In this document: positions 27,474 to 36,562 of the stretch, one piece after another
Numbering within the stretch: the stretch's first letter is position 1
Layout of the letters: every line of letters begins with the position of its first letter
DNA from: Sphingopyxis sp. DBS4
Lineage (GTDB): Bacteria > Pseudomonadota > Alphaproteobacteria > Sphingomonadales > Sphingomonadaceae
Length of the DNA stretch: 64,000 bases
NCBI RefSeq assembly: GCF_024628865.1
Contig: NZ_CP102386.1
Span: 163,037 to 227,036 of the forward strand
Direction: 5' to 3'
Translations under genes and position numbers: made by a program
The notes under the pieces: generated by a model
What the model saw: only the letters and a program-made list of their open reading frames with translations
What the model was told of the DNA's origin: nothing
Database searches by the model: none

Positions 27474-28780
27474 AGGCCGAACCGGCGCAGGACGGTCAGT
27501 GCAATCCGGTCTCTCTCAAGATCGAGCGGCGAGACACAGACGAGCGGAGCGAGCTGTTCCATTCGCGGATGCGTCGCGGCCTTCGAGAGCCGGTAGGTTT
27601 CATCGTTTGAGTCCATGGCTTCGACCACGATCTGGCGGATTTCACCCGTGGATCTCGATCGGGCCTCAAGCAGGAAATCCGGCCGGCAGGGACCGATCGG
27701 GGTCAAGGTGTCGAACACGGGTTTCTCGATCGCCAGATCGATGCCATGGCGGTCAAATGTCGAGCGCAGCTTTATCAAGTCGCGAAGCACCGCGCGCTCG
27801 AATTCGGAGTCGACGGGAACGAACCGCCGGCCCGACAGGATTGGCTGGGCGTATGCGCGAAGCGGTGCATACCCATGCGCCTCGGGATATTGCCCGGCCA
27901 CGATGAGGGCCAGATAGGGGCCCTTGATGGTGTTCCCGCGCACGGCAGGGGATTGCACGCGGTTGGCGATCACGACTGGATCCGAGCCCGACACCTGGAT
28001 CGTCGAACCGCGGAATTGCTGAGCGAAAAGGGCCAGGAAAGCCTGTGGCGCATGGCCGCGCGGCCAACGGCGGGCGATCGCGCGCAGGCTGGCATAAACG
28101 CGCTTGCTGTGGAGAGCCTGCGCATGGGTCCAGAAGGCGCGGCCGAGTTCGATCCCTGGCGCGATTTCGACTTTTGCCGCGGCGGCGGACAGGGTCCGGA
28201 ACTCATCGCTGATCGAATGGTCGGCATGATCCTCGCCAAGCGGAGGGACCCGGTTAAGACCGGAAATGTGGAGCAGGCGCCAGAGCAGACGGGCGAGACG
28301 GGGAATCGAACCCTGGCGCGTCCGGTCGTCACTGCCGTCCTCGTCGGGTTTTTGGGCGAGCTTCTCCGGTGCCGGGCGCAGCACTTCAAAGTAACCCAAT
28401 GGTGGATCGGCGGCGCTTTCGTGGGTGCGGACCTCGCTGAGCCGATTGGTGGCCTGCTCGCGGAAGAAAGGACAGTCGGGATGGTGCTCGGGCCGGTCGG
28501 CGTTGGTGAGCCGACGTAGATAATAGGTTTCCGCTTCGGACAGGAAGGCGGGGGTCAGGATCGGCGGTGGTTCGCCGGGCTGCAGACAATCGCAGGCGAT
28601 CCATTTCTCGCCGATGCGCGCTTGTTGAACGAGCATGATGCCGGCCGCTTCGTCATACTGCGAGCCTTGTCCGGCATACCATCGGACAAGGGCGTCGCGC
28701 ACGGGTTGTGGCAGCGGAATCCTGCCTGAACCAAGGCCGTTTGTGCTGCGAGGGATCAGCCACATGTGCTGTCGGCCCAT
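27470..28780 (-). CDS. DUF1173-like protein
   Basis: 436 residues. An N-terminal metal-binding-like region (KWIACDCLQPGEPPPILTPA, then YYLRRLTNADRPEHHPDCPFF) resembles DUF1173 proteins found on conjugative elements. The C-terminal half (GPYLALIVAGQYPEAHGYA, RRFVPVDSEFERAVLRDL, CRPDFLLEA) looks like a nuclease-type or sensor domain of unknown role. It has a paralogue, split by an insertion sequence, at 52109-54272. The start at 28780 is provisional; an ATG five codons later is possible. Confidence 0.65.
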   Translation of the reverse strand: MGRQHMWLIPRSTNGLGSGRIPLPQPVRDALVRWYAGQGSQYDEAAGIMLVQQARIGEKWIACDCLQPGEPPPILTPAFLSEAETYYLRRLTNADRPEHHPDCPFFREQATNRLSEVRTHESAADPPLGYFEVLRPAPEKLAQKPDEDGSDDRTRQGSIPRLARLLWRLLHISGLNRVPPLGEDHADHSISDEFRTLSAAAAKVEIAPGIELGRAFWTHAQALHSKRVYASLRAIARRWPRGHAPQAFLALFAQQFRGSTIQVSGSDPVVIANRVQSPAVRGNTIKGPYLALIVAGQYPEAHGYAPLRAYAQPILSGRRFVPVDSEFERAVLRDLIKLRSTFDRHGIDLAIEKPVFDTLTPIGPCRPDFLLEARSRSTGEIRQIVVEAMDSNDETYRLSKAATHPRMEQLAPLVCVSPLDLERDRIALTVLRRFGL

Positions 28781-28875
28781 GTCCTCATCACCCGAGGCTC
28801 GCGGCGGTGGCGTGGATTGACAGAGTTGGATTTGATGCTCTCCACTTGGCCCAGTTGCGAATTGGGGAGGATTTC

Positions 28876-29844
28876 ATGCGAGCATCTGTGATCGGTATCG
28901 CGGTTGTGGCGATAGGGTGGGGCACCGGTGGCGTGGTTGCAGAGCCGCTGCGGGCGGCGCGTAGCGTCCAGGTGATTTCGATGGGACCAATGAGTTCGCC
29001 CAAGCAGCCTTCGACGGCCGATAATGAAGCACCCCAGGCCGCTGATCATCCGGGTTCGCGGGCACTCCCCCCGGCGTTTCGTGTCCACGATCTGAGCCGG
29101 CGTTGGGTGGAGCTTCAGATGGCTGACAGTTTCAGCGCTGACCCAGAGGCGCCGATGCGCACTGATGGTGGCGATCCGTTTGCCTATGTCGGCGCGGAGC
29201 AGCCGTCGGTTCCGCGCTTTACGGCCGCTGTCCCCGCGGCAGGATCGATTTCTGTCCCGCTCTGGATGCGGGGCGGCGCCATATTCGCATCCGCTGCATC
29301 GCGTTACGTGCCGGAATGTTCTGCAGCGCCCTATCGCCCAACCGGTTTCCTGCGGTCCGACGCGGAGTTCCGCCGGGCGACCTATTACGGACTGATGAGC
29401 AATATCGCATGCGAACATGGCATCCCGGTCGGCCTGTTCGATGCAGTGATCATCCGGGAAAGCCGGTATCAGCCCAACATTTATTCGCCCAAAAATGCTT
29501 TTGGGTTGACCCAGCTGATGCCGGGAACAGCAGCGCAACTGGGGGTCGACCGCTACCATGTGGAGAGCAATCTTCGAGGCGGCGCCAAATATCTGCGGCA
29601 GCAACTCGATCGCTTTGGTCACTATCACCTTGCCCTGGCGGCCTACAACGCTGGACCTGGCCGCGTGCGGAACGGTGCCGTGCCCCGGATTCGGGAAACG
29701 CAGGATTATGTCGACAATGTGCTGTTGAACTGGTCGCGGCTGAGCGGCTTTCAGCGTCGGGCGACAATCGTGCCCCAGGCAACGGTTGGTCCGGTCACGG
29801 CGGCACGTCCTGTAGGACGATCTGCGATCGTATCGACCTTTTGA
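28876..29844 (+). CDS. lytic transglycosylase (VirB1-like, SLT domain)
   Basis: A 322-residue exported muramidase-type enzyme that would open peptidoglycan for the conjugation machine. The signal peptide covers residues 1-22 (VIGIAVVAIGWGTGGVVA). A low-complexity spacer follows, then the SLT domain from about residue 175 with catalytic Glu in FDAVIIRESRYQPNIYSP, then AFGLTQLMPGTAAQLGV and LALAAYNAGPGRVRNG. The start at 28876 has GGGGAGG seven bases upstream. It is placed just before the conjugation operon. Confidence 0.9.
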   Translation: MRASVIGIAVVAIGWGTGGVVAEPLRAARSVQVISMGPMSSPKQPSTADNEAPQAADHPGSRALPPAFRVHDLSRRWVELQMADSFSADPEAPMRTDGGDPFAYVGAEQPSVPRFTAAVPAAGSISVPLWMRGGAIFASAASRYVPECSAAPYRPTGFLRSDAEFRRATYYGLMSNIACEHGIPVGLFDAVIIRESRYQPNIYSPKNAFGLTQLMPGTAAQLGVDRYHVESNLRGGAKYLRQQLDRFGHYHLALAAYNAGPGRVRNGAVPRIRETQDYVDNVLLNWSRLSGFQRRATIVPQATVGPVTAARPVGRSAIVSTF

Positions 29845-29890
29845 ACCAGGTGGTACAAAGCGCTGTGCCTTTTTGACGCGATAGCCGCGC

Positions 29891-30385
29891 CTAGATTTGA
29901 AAGTCATCGCCATCTGTGATCCGCGCCCGCCGCTCGCGGATTTTCACGACTTCTTCGGCGACTCGTTTGACCACGGCTTTCTGGAGGGGCGCGCCCCAGT
30001 CGCGCTTTACCTCCGATCCGTCGATGCCATTGATCTCGTCGAGCGCCTCGATGATCTTGCGGGGCAGGCCGGCGAACATCTCGCAGAGCATCGAAATGAC
30101 GGTCGCATATCGCTCCCTGTCGGGCAATTCGAGACCTTTGAAGGTCTCGATGCAGATATAGGCTTGCAGGATGTTGGTGCCGAGTGCGTGGAGAATTTTT
30201 TCAAGCTCAGGCAGAGTCATCACCGACCGCTTGTCGGGATCGCTATGAAGGAGGAGGCCAAGACGGGATTTGCTGATCCCGGTCATATGCGCCAGCCTGC
30301 GCTGCGCGGTGTCCTGCACAGCCATGGTTTGAAGGATCAGGGGTACGTAATCCCGCTGCGGCTCGTCGAGCTCGACGGCCTCCAC
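29891..30385 (-). CDS. helix-turn-helix protein of unknown target
   Basis: 164 residues. Residues about 25-75 (AQRRLAHMTGISKSRLGLLL, then TLPELEKILHALG) form an XRE-like helix-turn-helix. The remainder is helical and unassigned. The start is a GTG at 30385 with GGGGGCG upstream. Its place between the transglycosylase and the conjugation operon suggests a regulator of transfer. Confidence 0.65.
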   Translation of the reverse strand: MEAVELDEPQRDYVPLILQTMAVQDTAQRRLAHMTGISKSRLGLLLHSDPDKRSVMTLPELEKILHALGTNILQAYICIETFKGLELPDRERYATVISMLCEMFAGLPRKIIEALDEINGIDGSEVKRDWGAPLQKAVVKRVAEEVVKIRERRARITDGDDFQI

Positions 30386-30538
30386 AACTTACGCCCCCAC
30401 TTTGGCAAGAGATGACATTTCGATCTCGCGTTGCCGCCTGGATCAAGGGAGACAATCATAGGCGAATCGGCAATGCAAGCGTGGTTTGAACCATGTGGGC
30501 GGGTAATCGGTTGGCTAACACACTGTGGACCAAGCCGA

Positions 30539-30991
30539 TTAACTGGAATGACCGTTGGCGAATCCATTGTGTCCGAATGGGTCTGGGCCGTTGAGATCGA
30601 GCTTGTCCATGATCCGCGCGGCCTTCTGTTCGACCACATAATCAAACAAAAGGAGTGATAAGGCATCCGCCACAGTCAGCTTGGCGTCGAGCTGGTGACT
30701 CAGTAAATCCTTCACCTCATCAAGACTTCTTGCGCTCGTTCGGGAAATATCGAGACGAATTCGAATGGTCCCATCCGATGGAATTGAAGTAAGATGTTCC
30801 TTGAGAGTGCGGGTGTCGTGGCTCCCGATCTTTTCGGTGCGAGAACTTCTATGATCGATTAGCTTCGAAAGCGTCTGATGATGCAGGGTTTCGTTTGAAT
30901 GCAGGCGGATGCCTTCGGTTGTCAGCCGGAACAGGGATTCGGAGATATCGATGGTGATGTCTCGTGAGTCTGCGGCGCCCATAGTGCCCAC
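30539..30991 (-). CDS. hypothetical protein, 150 residues
   Basis: Mostly helical and charged. The N-terminal part is ITIDISESLFRLTTEGIRL and the C-terminal part (LTVADALSLLLFDYVVEQKAA) could be a dimerisation helix. No family recognised. It is transcribed away from the conjugation operon next to the helix-turn-helix gene and may be a second regulator or an accessory relaxosome protein. The start is not well fixed; an ATG three codons in (30982) is an alternative. Confidence 0.5.
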   Translation of the reverse strand: MGTMGAADSRDITIDISESLFRLTTEGIRLHSNETLHHQTLSKLIDHRSSRTEKIGSHDTRTLKEHLTSIPSDGTIRIRLDISRTSARSLDEVKDLLSHQLDAKLTVADALSLLLFDYVVEQKAARIMDKLDLNGPDPFGHNGFANGHSS

Positions 30992-31108
30992 GTCCTGAAG
31001 TTGCGATCCATAAGAAGCCCGATCTACGCGTCTGGCTTACGGCAGCGATTATGAACCGAGAATGGTTAATTTCCGATAGTCCTGTTGCCGAATCTACCGC
31101 GATTGCCG

Positions 31109-31205
31109 CTTGCCCGCAAATGCGGGGCAAGCCGCCCCGCAATCACGGGCATCTTGCCCCGTTTTGACGGGCAGCCCGCCCCGAATGTCGGGGCATCGTG
31201 CCCCG
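31109..31205. repeat. array of four GC-rich hairpins before the conjugation operon
   Basis: Four self-complementary units follow each other at about 20-25 bp spacing: CTTGCCCGCA/TGCGGGGCAAG (31109-31131, one bulge), ACGGGCATCTTGCCCCGT (around 31145-31162), CGGGCAGCCCG (around 31168-31178) and CGGGGCATCGTGCCCCG (around 31189-31205). The GGGCA/TGCCC core recurs. They occupy the untranslated region 150-250 bp upstream of the pilin gene and could be protein-binding iterons or RNA structures. The rest of the 360-bp gap (30992-31351) has no gene. Confidence 0.6.
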
Positions 31206-31351
31206 TGGCCATGCTTAAAAAGCCGAGAATCGCAAAATGATGGCCAAATCGAGGGGGCCTCCTCGGGCCGCCCGTTGCGACCACAGAGGCATCTGACCAC
31301 CCTTTCACTTGGGCGCGGATCCGTCGCGTCTCCATGTGAAGGAAACCCAAC

Positions 31352-31672
31352 ATGCAGTCAGTTCTGAAAAAGAGCGGGCGCACGGAGCGGGCGATCGTCG
31401 CCATCGCCCTCCTCCTGTTCGCTGGTCTCTGGTTCGCGGGGCCAGCATTTGCCGGCGCCGACACCACCTTCGATACAGCACTTACCAAGTTCACCGATTT
31501 TCTCGAAGGGTCGGGTGGCAAGATCATCACCGTGCTCAGCCTTGCCGGCGGCATCGTCGCGCTGGCTTCGGGCCGCTTCTCCATGGGGCAGATCGCAATT
31601 CCCGTCGGTGTCGGTGTCGGTGCCGGAACCGGCATTCCGATCGTGACGTCGACCGTGACGGCGACGATCTGA
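31352..31672 (+). CDS. traA: conjugative pilin, TraA/VirB2-like
   Basis: First gene of the transfer operon, 106 residues. A long leader (KKSGRTERAIVAIALLLFAG to a signal cleavage at GPAFAGAD) precedes two hydrophobic segments (GGKIITVLSLAGGIVALASG and IAIPVGVGVGAGTGIPIV) joined by a short loop, the hairpin topology of F/VirB2 pilins. AAGGAAA precedes the ATG. The gene order before traL supports pilin; sequence identity alone is weak. Confidence 0.75.
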   Translation: MQSVLKKSGRTERAIVAIALLLFAGLWFAGPAFAGADTTFDTALTKFTDFLEGSGGKIITVLSLAGGIVALASGRFSMGQIAIPVGVGVGAGTGIPIVTSTVTATI

Positions 31673-31730
31673 GCGTTCCTGCGGTCGGACGAGGTAGCAG
31701 CTTCGGCCGATCCAAGGAGAGGGTGGTGCA

Positions 31731-32021
31731 ATGGCGGCGGACAAGTACGTCATCCCGACTCATCTGGATGATCCCGAGCTGATCGGGCTGTGGACCCTGG
31801 ATGAGTTCCTGGCGATGGTCATCCCCTTCGTCTGGGGGATCCTGTCTCAGCATATCCTCATTGGCATGGTGCTTTCGGGTGCAGGCTGGTGGGGTCTCAG
31901 AAAAGCCAAGGCAGGCCGGGCTGCATCGTGGCTTCTCCATCTGGCCTATTGGTATCTCCCGGCCGGCTTCACCGGCCTGAGAGGCACACCACCCTCATAC
32001 CTTCGACTGATGGCGGGGTGA
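31731..32021 (+). CDS. traL: type IV secretion protein TraL
   Basis: 96 residues, a VirB3-like small membrane protein. The N-terminal YVIPTHLDDPELIGLWTLDE pattern is typical of TraL, followed by paired hydrophobic helices around 28-50 and 65-80. AGGAGAGGG lies before the ATG. The position pilin-L-E-K is the F order. Confidence 0.88.
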   Translation: MAADKYVIPTHLDDPELIGLWTLDEFLAMVIPFVWGILSQHILIGMVLSGAGWWGLRKAKAGRAASWLLHLAYWYLPAGFTGLRGTPPSYLRLMAG

Positions 32022-32022
32022 T

Positions 32023-32589
32023 ATGGAACTTTCGTATAGTCATTCGCGCAGCCAACAGGTTCTGCGCCAGCGGAACATCCTGGCGATCGTCGCCGTCGGG
32101 CTCGGCGCGCTGACCCTATTGCTGTTCATCGTCACCGTATCGCGGGACCGGGAAGTTGTGCTGCAGCCCATCCTGCGGTCTCCCGTCACGGTGAGTTCGG
32201 CGGGCGTCTCGCGCGAATATCTGGAGATGATCACCCGGGATACCGTGGTGCTCACCCTCAATCGCAGCCCGCAGAACCTCGAATACTGGATGAATTCGGT
32301 GCTCGCCATCACGGCGCCGTCCGCCCAGGGCAAGATCAAGGCCGACTTGCTGAAGATCGTCAACGAACAGCGGGGATCTTCGATCTCCCAGTTCTACACC
32401 ATCGAGAAGATGGAGCTCGACACGAAGAACCTCCGTTCGGAGGTGACGGGCAGTCTGCACACCATTGTCGGCAACAAGGTCATTTCGAACGAGCGTCGGA
32501 CGTTCCGGTACGACTGGGAATATTCCGGGCTGTCCCTGAAGCTGATCGGCTTCGGCATGGTGGTGGCCGAGCAGGGGAAGGAAAAATGA
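32023..32589 (+). CDS. traE: type IV secretion protein TraE
   Basis: 188 residues, a VirB5/VirB8-like component with one N-terminal membrane helix (ILAIVAVGLGALTLLLFIVTV) and a periplasmic domain (SREYLEMITRDTVVLTLNRS). It follows traL by one base and overlaps traK by 4 bp. Confidence 0.88.
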   Translation: MELSYSHSRSQQVLRQRNILAIVAVGLGALTLLLFIVTVSRDREVVLQPILRSPVTVSSAGVSREYLEMITRDTVVLTLNRSPQNLEYWMNSVLAITAPSAQGKIKADLLKIVNEQRGSSISQFYTIEKMELDTKNLRSEVTGSLHTIVGNKVISNERRTFRYDWEYSGLSLKLIGFGMVVAEQGKEK

Positions 32590-33395
32590 TGTCGGTCTAT
32601 GTCATCGGCAGTGCCGCCGCCGGCACCGCCTTCCTTTCGCGCGTCCACTGCCATTTGAGTCGCTGCATGGGCGTGGGACTGGTGGCCATCGCCATGCTTC
32701 TCGTCGCAGAACCGGCGAGGGCGGACCAGACGATCATGGCGTCGGACAGCGCCCAGGTCGACTGCCAGGCATCGGCCAAGGATCTTACGCGCATCAGCCT
32801 TGTCGAGGATGAATTCGCGTCGGTCTCGAAGATCTCGACCGGTAACCCGATGGATGACTTCTCGGTCGTCAACGAGCCTGTCCGCGGCGATATCTACCTG
32901 TCCGTTCCTGACGGATTTGTCCGGAGCGCCCTTTCGTTCTTCGCCACGAGCAAGCGCGGTTACGTCTACAAGTTCGTGTGCCGGATCGGGGGCGACCAGG
33001 CCGCGCAGGTCTTTGTCTCCAATCCGGCGATCGCGAACGAACGGACCGCGGAAAATGGTCCTGCGGAAAGGCTCGGGCCGCGTGATGCCGCCGTCGAGCT
33101 TGTGCAGGCGATGTACTCGAATGCGGTCGCTGACGGCTATGAGATGCGTCAGCGCGCCCTGCGACCGGTCTATGTCGGCACGCTCAAGGTGCAGATGATC
33201 GCCGAATACCGCGGCTCGGATCTCACCGGCAAGGTTTTGCGCATCGAGAACAAAGGCGCGTCCGAAATCGAGCTGACCGAAGCCATGGTCGCTCCCGCCA
33301 GCGCGTTGGCCGTGTCGATCGCCGAGGGCCGGCTCGCTCCGGGCAAGGTCACGACAGCCTACCTCGTCTCCCAGAACGCCCAGACACAAAGGTGA
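32586..33395 (+). CDS. traK: type IV secretion outer-membrane complex protein TraK
   Basis: 269 residues, VirB9-like/secretin-like. It has an N-terminal export signal ending near EPARADQ, then beta-rich periplasmic sequence. It should form the outer-membrane core with TraB and TraV. It overlaps traE by ATGA and precedes traB by four bases. Confidence 0.82.
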   Translation: MMSVYVIGSAAAGTAFLSRVHCHLSRCMGVGLVAIAMLLVAEPARADQTIMASDSAQVDCQASAKDLTRISLVEDEFASVSKISTGNPMDDFSVVNEPVRGDIYLSVPDGFVRSALSFFATSKRGYVYKFVCRIGGDQAAQVFVSNPAIANERTAENGPAERLGPRDAAVELVQAMYSNAVADGYEMRQRALRPVYVGTLKVQMIAEYRGSDLTGKVLRIENKGASEIELTEAMVAPASALAVSIAEGRLAPGKVTTAYLVSQNAQTQR

Positions 33396-33399
33396 GGAC

Positions 33400-34725
33400 A
33401 TGGCTCTTTCCGACTTCCTGAATCGCAAGCGCCCGCCCCTTGATGGCGGCACGGACGACGGCGTCTCCCCGCTTTCCGGCGACCTCGCCGGGAACGAGGA
33501 GGTTCGCAGGAAGCAGCGATTGCTGCTGGCCGGCGTGACCGGCGCTGGCCTCATCCTGTCCTCCTTCTGGATTTTCAGCGGCGACGGGGACAGCGAGAAG
33601 CTCGGAGAGGATGGTGTCAGCGAGGTCACCGTCTCGACCAAGGATCTGGTGAACCGCAACCTCTCCCAGCAGGAGTGGATGGCGCTTTCCGAAAACCGCT
33701 TTCAGTCGACCGAGAACCAACTCAAATCGATCGACGGGCAAAATCGCCGGCTCGAAATGCTCACCGCGCAGGTCGAGACGCTCAAGGGCCAGAACCAGGC
33801 GATGCAGGCTGATGGGCAACGCGTTCTCTCTGCGTATCAGGCGGAGAATGAGCAGTTGCGGCGGCAGATCAACGAGCGCCGGACCGCGCCTCCTCCGGCG
33901 CCTGGGCCGGCGGCGCTCTACGGCCCGAACGGCCCGCAGGCATACCAACGGCCTGACGGTGCGGCGGGTGGGCCGGGACGCGCAGCTGCGGGCGGGCCGA
34001 GCGAAGTGAAGCTGGTCAGCTTCTCAAGCGGTGAGACGGGCAATGCCACGCGGGTTGCCAAGGGCAACACTACGTATACCGACAGCGTCAACTATCTGCC
34101 GCCCAACAGCTTCGCACGGGCCAAGGTCATCGTCGGAGTTGACGCCAGTGCCGGCGTCAACAGCCAGACGGACCCGCTTCCTGTCGTCCTGCGCGTCACT
34201 GGCCCGGCCCGTTCGGTTTACCAGAACGGAAGGTTGCTCACGACCAGGATCGAGGGATGTCTCGTCAATGGCGCGGCGCGCGGCGACCTCTCGAGCGAGA
34301 AGGTCTATGTGAAACTGCAGAAGATGACGTGTCCGCAGCCGGGTGGCCGTTATGCGGTATCCGAGGTGAAGGGCTTCCTGGCCTTCGGCGGGAAGACCGG
34401 AGTGCGGGGCCGGGTCGTCTCCCGTGAAGGCTCGCTCGTCACCCAGGCGTTCATCGCGGGCCTTGCCGGTGGCTTTGGCCGCGGCTTCTCAGCGAACGCG
34501 AACAGTGTGTTCCAGGGAACCAACATCACCACCAACGGCCAGCGCGAGAAGCTTTCGACCGGCGAGATCCTCGAAGGGGGCTTTGGCGAGGGCATGGCCC
34601 AGACGGGCGACATGGTTTCGAAATATCTGATCGAGCGCGCCGAGCAATATCAGCCCGTGATCGAAATGCCGACCGGCATCGACGTCGAAATTGTCTTCTT
34701 GGAGGGTGTGTATGTCCGTAACTGA
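33400..34725 (+). CDS. traB: type IV secretion core protein TraB (VirB10-like)
   Basis: 441 residues spanning both membranes. One helix is at about 42-62 (LLLAGVTGAGLILSSFWIF), a coiled coil at about 95-160 (ENQLKSIDGQNRRLEMLTAQ onward), then a proline-rich linker (APPPAPGPAALYGP). The C-terminal VirB10-like domain includes FARAKVIVGVDASAGVNSQT and the late GFGEGMAQTGDMVSKYLIERAEQ helix. It overlaps the next gene by 14 bp. Confidence 0.92.
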   Translation: MALSDFLNRKRPPLDGGTDDGVSPLSGDLAGNEEVRRKQRLLLAGVTGAGLILSSFWIFSGDGDSEKLGEDGVSEVTVSTKDLVNRNLSQQEWMALSENRFQSTENQLKSIDGQNRRLEMLTAQVETLKGQNQAMQADGQRVLSAYQAENEQLRRQINERRTAPPPAPGPAALYGPNGPQAYQRPDGAAGGPGRAAAGGPSEVKLVSFSSGETGNATRVAKGNTTYTDSVNYLPPNSFARAKVIVGVDASAGVNSQTDPLPVVLRVTGPARSVYQNGRLLTTRIEGCLVNGAARGDLSSEKVYVKLQKMTCPQPGGRYAVSEVKGFLAFGGKTGVRGRVVSREGSLVTQAFIAGLAGGFGRGFSANANSVFQGTNITTNGQREKLSTGEILEGGFGEGMAQTGDMVSKYLIERAEQYQPVIEMPTGIDVEIVFLEGVYVRN

Positions 34726-35584
34726 CCGTCTCCGCTCGCTGACCTGGCGATCGCGCCTCCTGGTCGCGACCGTCACGGGTTTAAGCCTGGCTGGGATCGC
34801 GCTCGCTGCCGATGCGAGCAGTGCCGAGGATCGTGTCAGGGCCTTGTTGAAAACGCGGCTTCCCAAGACACCAGTAACCGCGATCGATTGCGGGAAAGTC
34901 GGCGGACTGTGCGAAATCACCGCGGGGGAGAACCTCTTCTATGTGGATTCCGGTGCCCGCTACCTCGTGATCGGCCGGGTCTATGACATGCAGACCAGGC
35001 AGGATATTACGGCGGCGCGGCTGCTCGAGATGAATCCCGACATGTTGGTCGGGTCCGCGGCGCGCGCGAATGCGCTGGCGCGTGGCGGTGAGGAGGAAGG
35101 CGCGCAGCAACTGGCAGCCGCGCCGGCGCGGGTTGAGCGTCCTGTCGCCTCTGCGCAAGCGCACAAGCTTTCGCTTTCTGGCTTGCCGCGGGAAGGCGCG
35201 ATCGTCTGGGGCAATCCGTCGGGTCAGACCGTCACGGTTTTTTCCGACTTCCGGTGCGGCTATTGCCGTGCCCTGACGGGCGTTCTCAAGGACATGAACG
35301 TGCGGGTCGTTGAACGGCCGATCTCGGTGCTGGGCAGCCGGGATGTCGCCGACCGGGTCTATTGCGCCAGGAACCGCGAAGCCGCGCTTCATGCCGCCTA
35401 TGCCGGCGAGCCGATCAAGGCGGGGCCTGCCTGCAACACGTCGGGTCTCGATGCGAACGAAGCCTTCGCGCGGCGGCACGGGCTCAGTGGCACGCCGGTG
35501 ATCGTGCGCGGCGACGGGGCGGTGCTCGAAGGGTATCGGCCGCGCGCTTTCCTTGAGAAGTGGCTCAAGGAGGCGCAGTCATGA
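34712..35584 (+). CDS. DsbC-like periplasmic thiol:disulfide isomerase of the transfer system
   Basis: 290 residues with a signal peptide (LLVATVTGLSLAGIALAAD), a DsbC-type N-terminal dimerisation region (TPVTAIDCGKVGGLCEITAG), and a thioredoxin fold with the redox pair CGYC (Cys182, Cys185) and cis-proline segment LSGTPVIVRGDG. It probably corrects disulfides in the Cys-rich TraN, TraU and TraH. The start at 34712 has GGAGGG upstream. Confidence 0.88.
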   Translation: MSVTDRLRSLTWRSRLLVATVTGLSLAGIALAADASSAEDRVRALLKTRLPKTPVTAIDCGKVGGLCEITAGENLFYVDSGARYLVIGRVYDMQTRQDITAARLLEMNPDMLVGSAARANALARGGEEEGAQQLAAAPARVERPVASAQAHKLSLSGLPREGAIVWGNPSGQTVTVFSDFRCGYCRALTGVLKDMNVRVVERPISVLGSRDVADRVYCARNREAALHAAYAGEPIKAGPACNTSGLDANEAFARRHGLSGTPVIVRGDGAVLEGYRPRAFLEKWLKEAQS

Positions 35585-36561
35585 CCAAGATCGCGTTCCG
35601 ACGCCGGCGCCTGTCGTTGGTTTGCGCCCTCACGCTGTGCAGTGCTGTGGCGCTCAGTGGCTGCGCGACATTCGGCGGCAACATCCGCGGTGATTTTTCC
35701 TGTGCCGCGCCCGATGGCATCTGCGCCCCGAGTTCGACCATCGATGATCGCGCGCTTGCCCTGATTTCCGCCGAAGCGGGCGATGGCGATGCACTTCCCG
35801 CAGGAAACACCCCGCGCGGTTCGGCGGGCCGGGTCAATCGTGCCGCCGCGCCGCAAGCGGCCAGGATCGCTGCGGCTGACCCCGCCCGGACGCGCGAAAA
35901 GGTGCTCAGGATCGTGTTCCAGCCCTATATTGATGAACGGGGCCGGCTGCATGAGGCCAGCGCTGTCCGCGCCGTCGTCGCGAGCGGTGAGTGGCAACAG
36001 GCGCTTGGGCAAGCTGTGGTATCCGGCACCCGCCTGAATTATGGGCTCGGCAGCCCCGAGACGCTCGCCGATGCGGTCGATCGCGTAGACCCGCCGGGAG
36101 GCACAGCCGCTGCCATCGATTCGGATGTCCCGGATCCGGCGGTGGTCGCTGCTGCCCGTGTACGAAAACCCGATCCTGTCGAAGCGATAAAGGCAGATGT
36201 CGCGACCCGCCTCGCTCCCAAGGCAGGTAGCGCACCTGCCGCCGCGACGGTGGATGGTGCAGCGCATCCATCGTCTGCGGCCGTCTCGCCGGCGCATCCG
36301 ACCCCCGCGGGTGCGTCGGCGAACGGGAGTGGCGCGACCGTGCCGGGTTCTGAAAAGCCTCAGACGGGTATCTCCACGGCGGGCGCCCAAGCGGTCGGGC
36401 GCGTGAAGGGCGATCCCGCCTATCAAGGGATCGCAGGCTCCGTCGCGCAAGGCGCGCGCGATGCGGCTGCCCAGAGTGGCGCCGTGCCGGCCGCGCCCGT
36501 GGTGTCAGCCCCGACGATCCGTGCGGCCAATTTCCCGGCCGGCGTGCAGGAGGATAAGTGA
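35581..36561 (+). CDS. traV: type IV secretion lipoprotein TraV
   Basis: 326 residues. The lipobox ALSGC places the lipidated Cys28 after a signal peptide, and FSCAAPDGICAPSS follows as in TraV. The middle and C-terminal parts are alanine/proline-rich and variable. It anchors the TraB/TraK core to the outer membrane. It overlaps the dsbC-like gene by ATGA. Confidence 0.85.
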   Translation: MTKIAFRRRRLSLVCALTLCSAVALSGCATFGGNIRGDFSCAAPDGICAPSSTIDDRALALISAEAGDGDALPAGNTPRGSAGRVNRAAAPQAARIAAADPARTREKVLRIVFQPYIDERGRLHEASAVRAVVASGEWQQALGQAVVSGTRLNYGLGSPETLADAVDRVDPPGGTAAAIDSDVPDPAVVAAARVRKPDPVEAIKADVATRLAPKAGSAPAAATVDGAAHPSSAAVSPAHPTPAGASANGSGATVPGSEKPQTGISTAGAQAVGRVKGDPAYQGIAGSVAQGARDAAAQSGAVPAAPVVSAPTIRAANFPAGVQEDK

Positions 36562-36562
36562 G

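Noticed and set aside
31109..31205. CRISPR array
   Set aside because: The units are palindromic and variable, without identical direct repeats or unique spacers, and no cas genes are present.
36461..36562. Earlier start for traC
   Set aside because: The extra codons lie inside traV in another frame; AGGAGGA is placed for the ATG at 36563.
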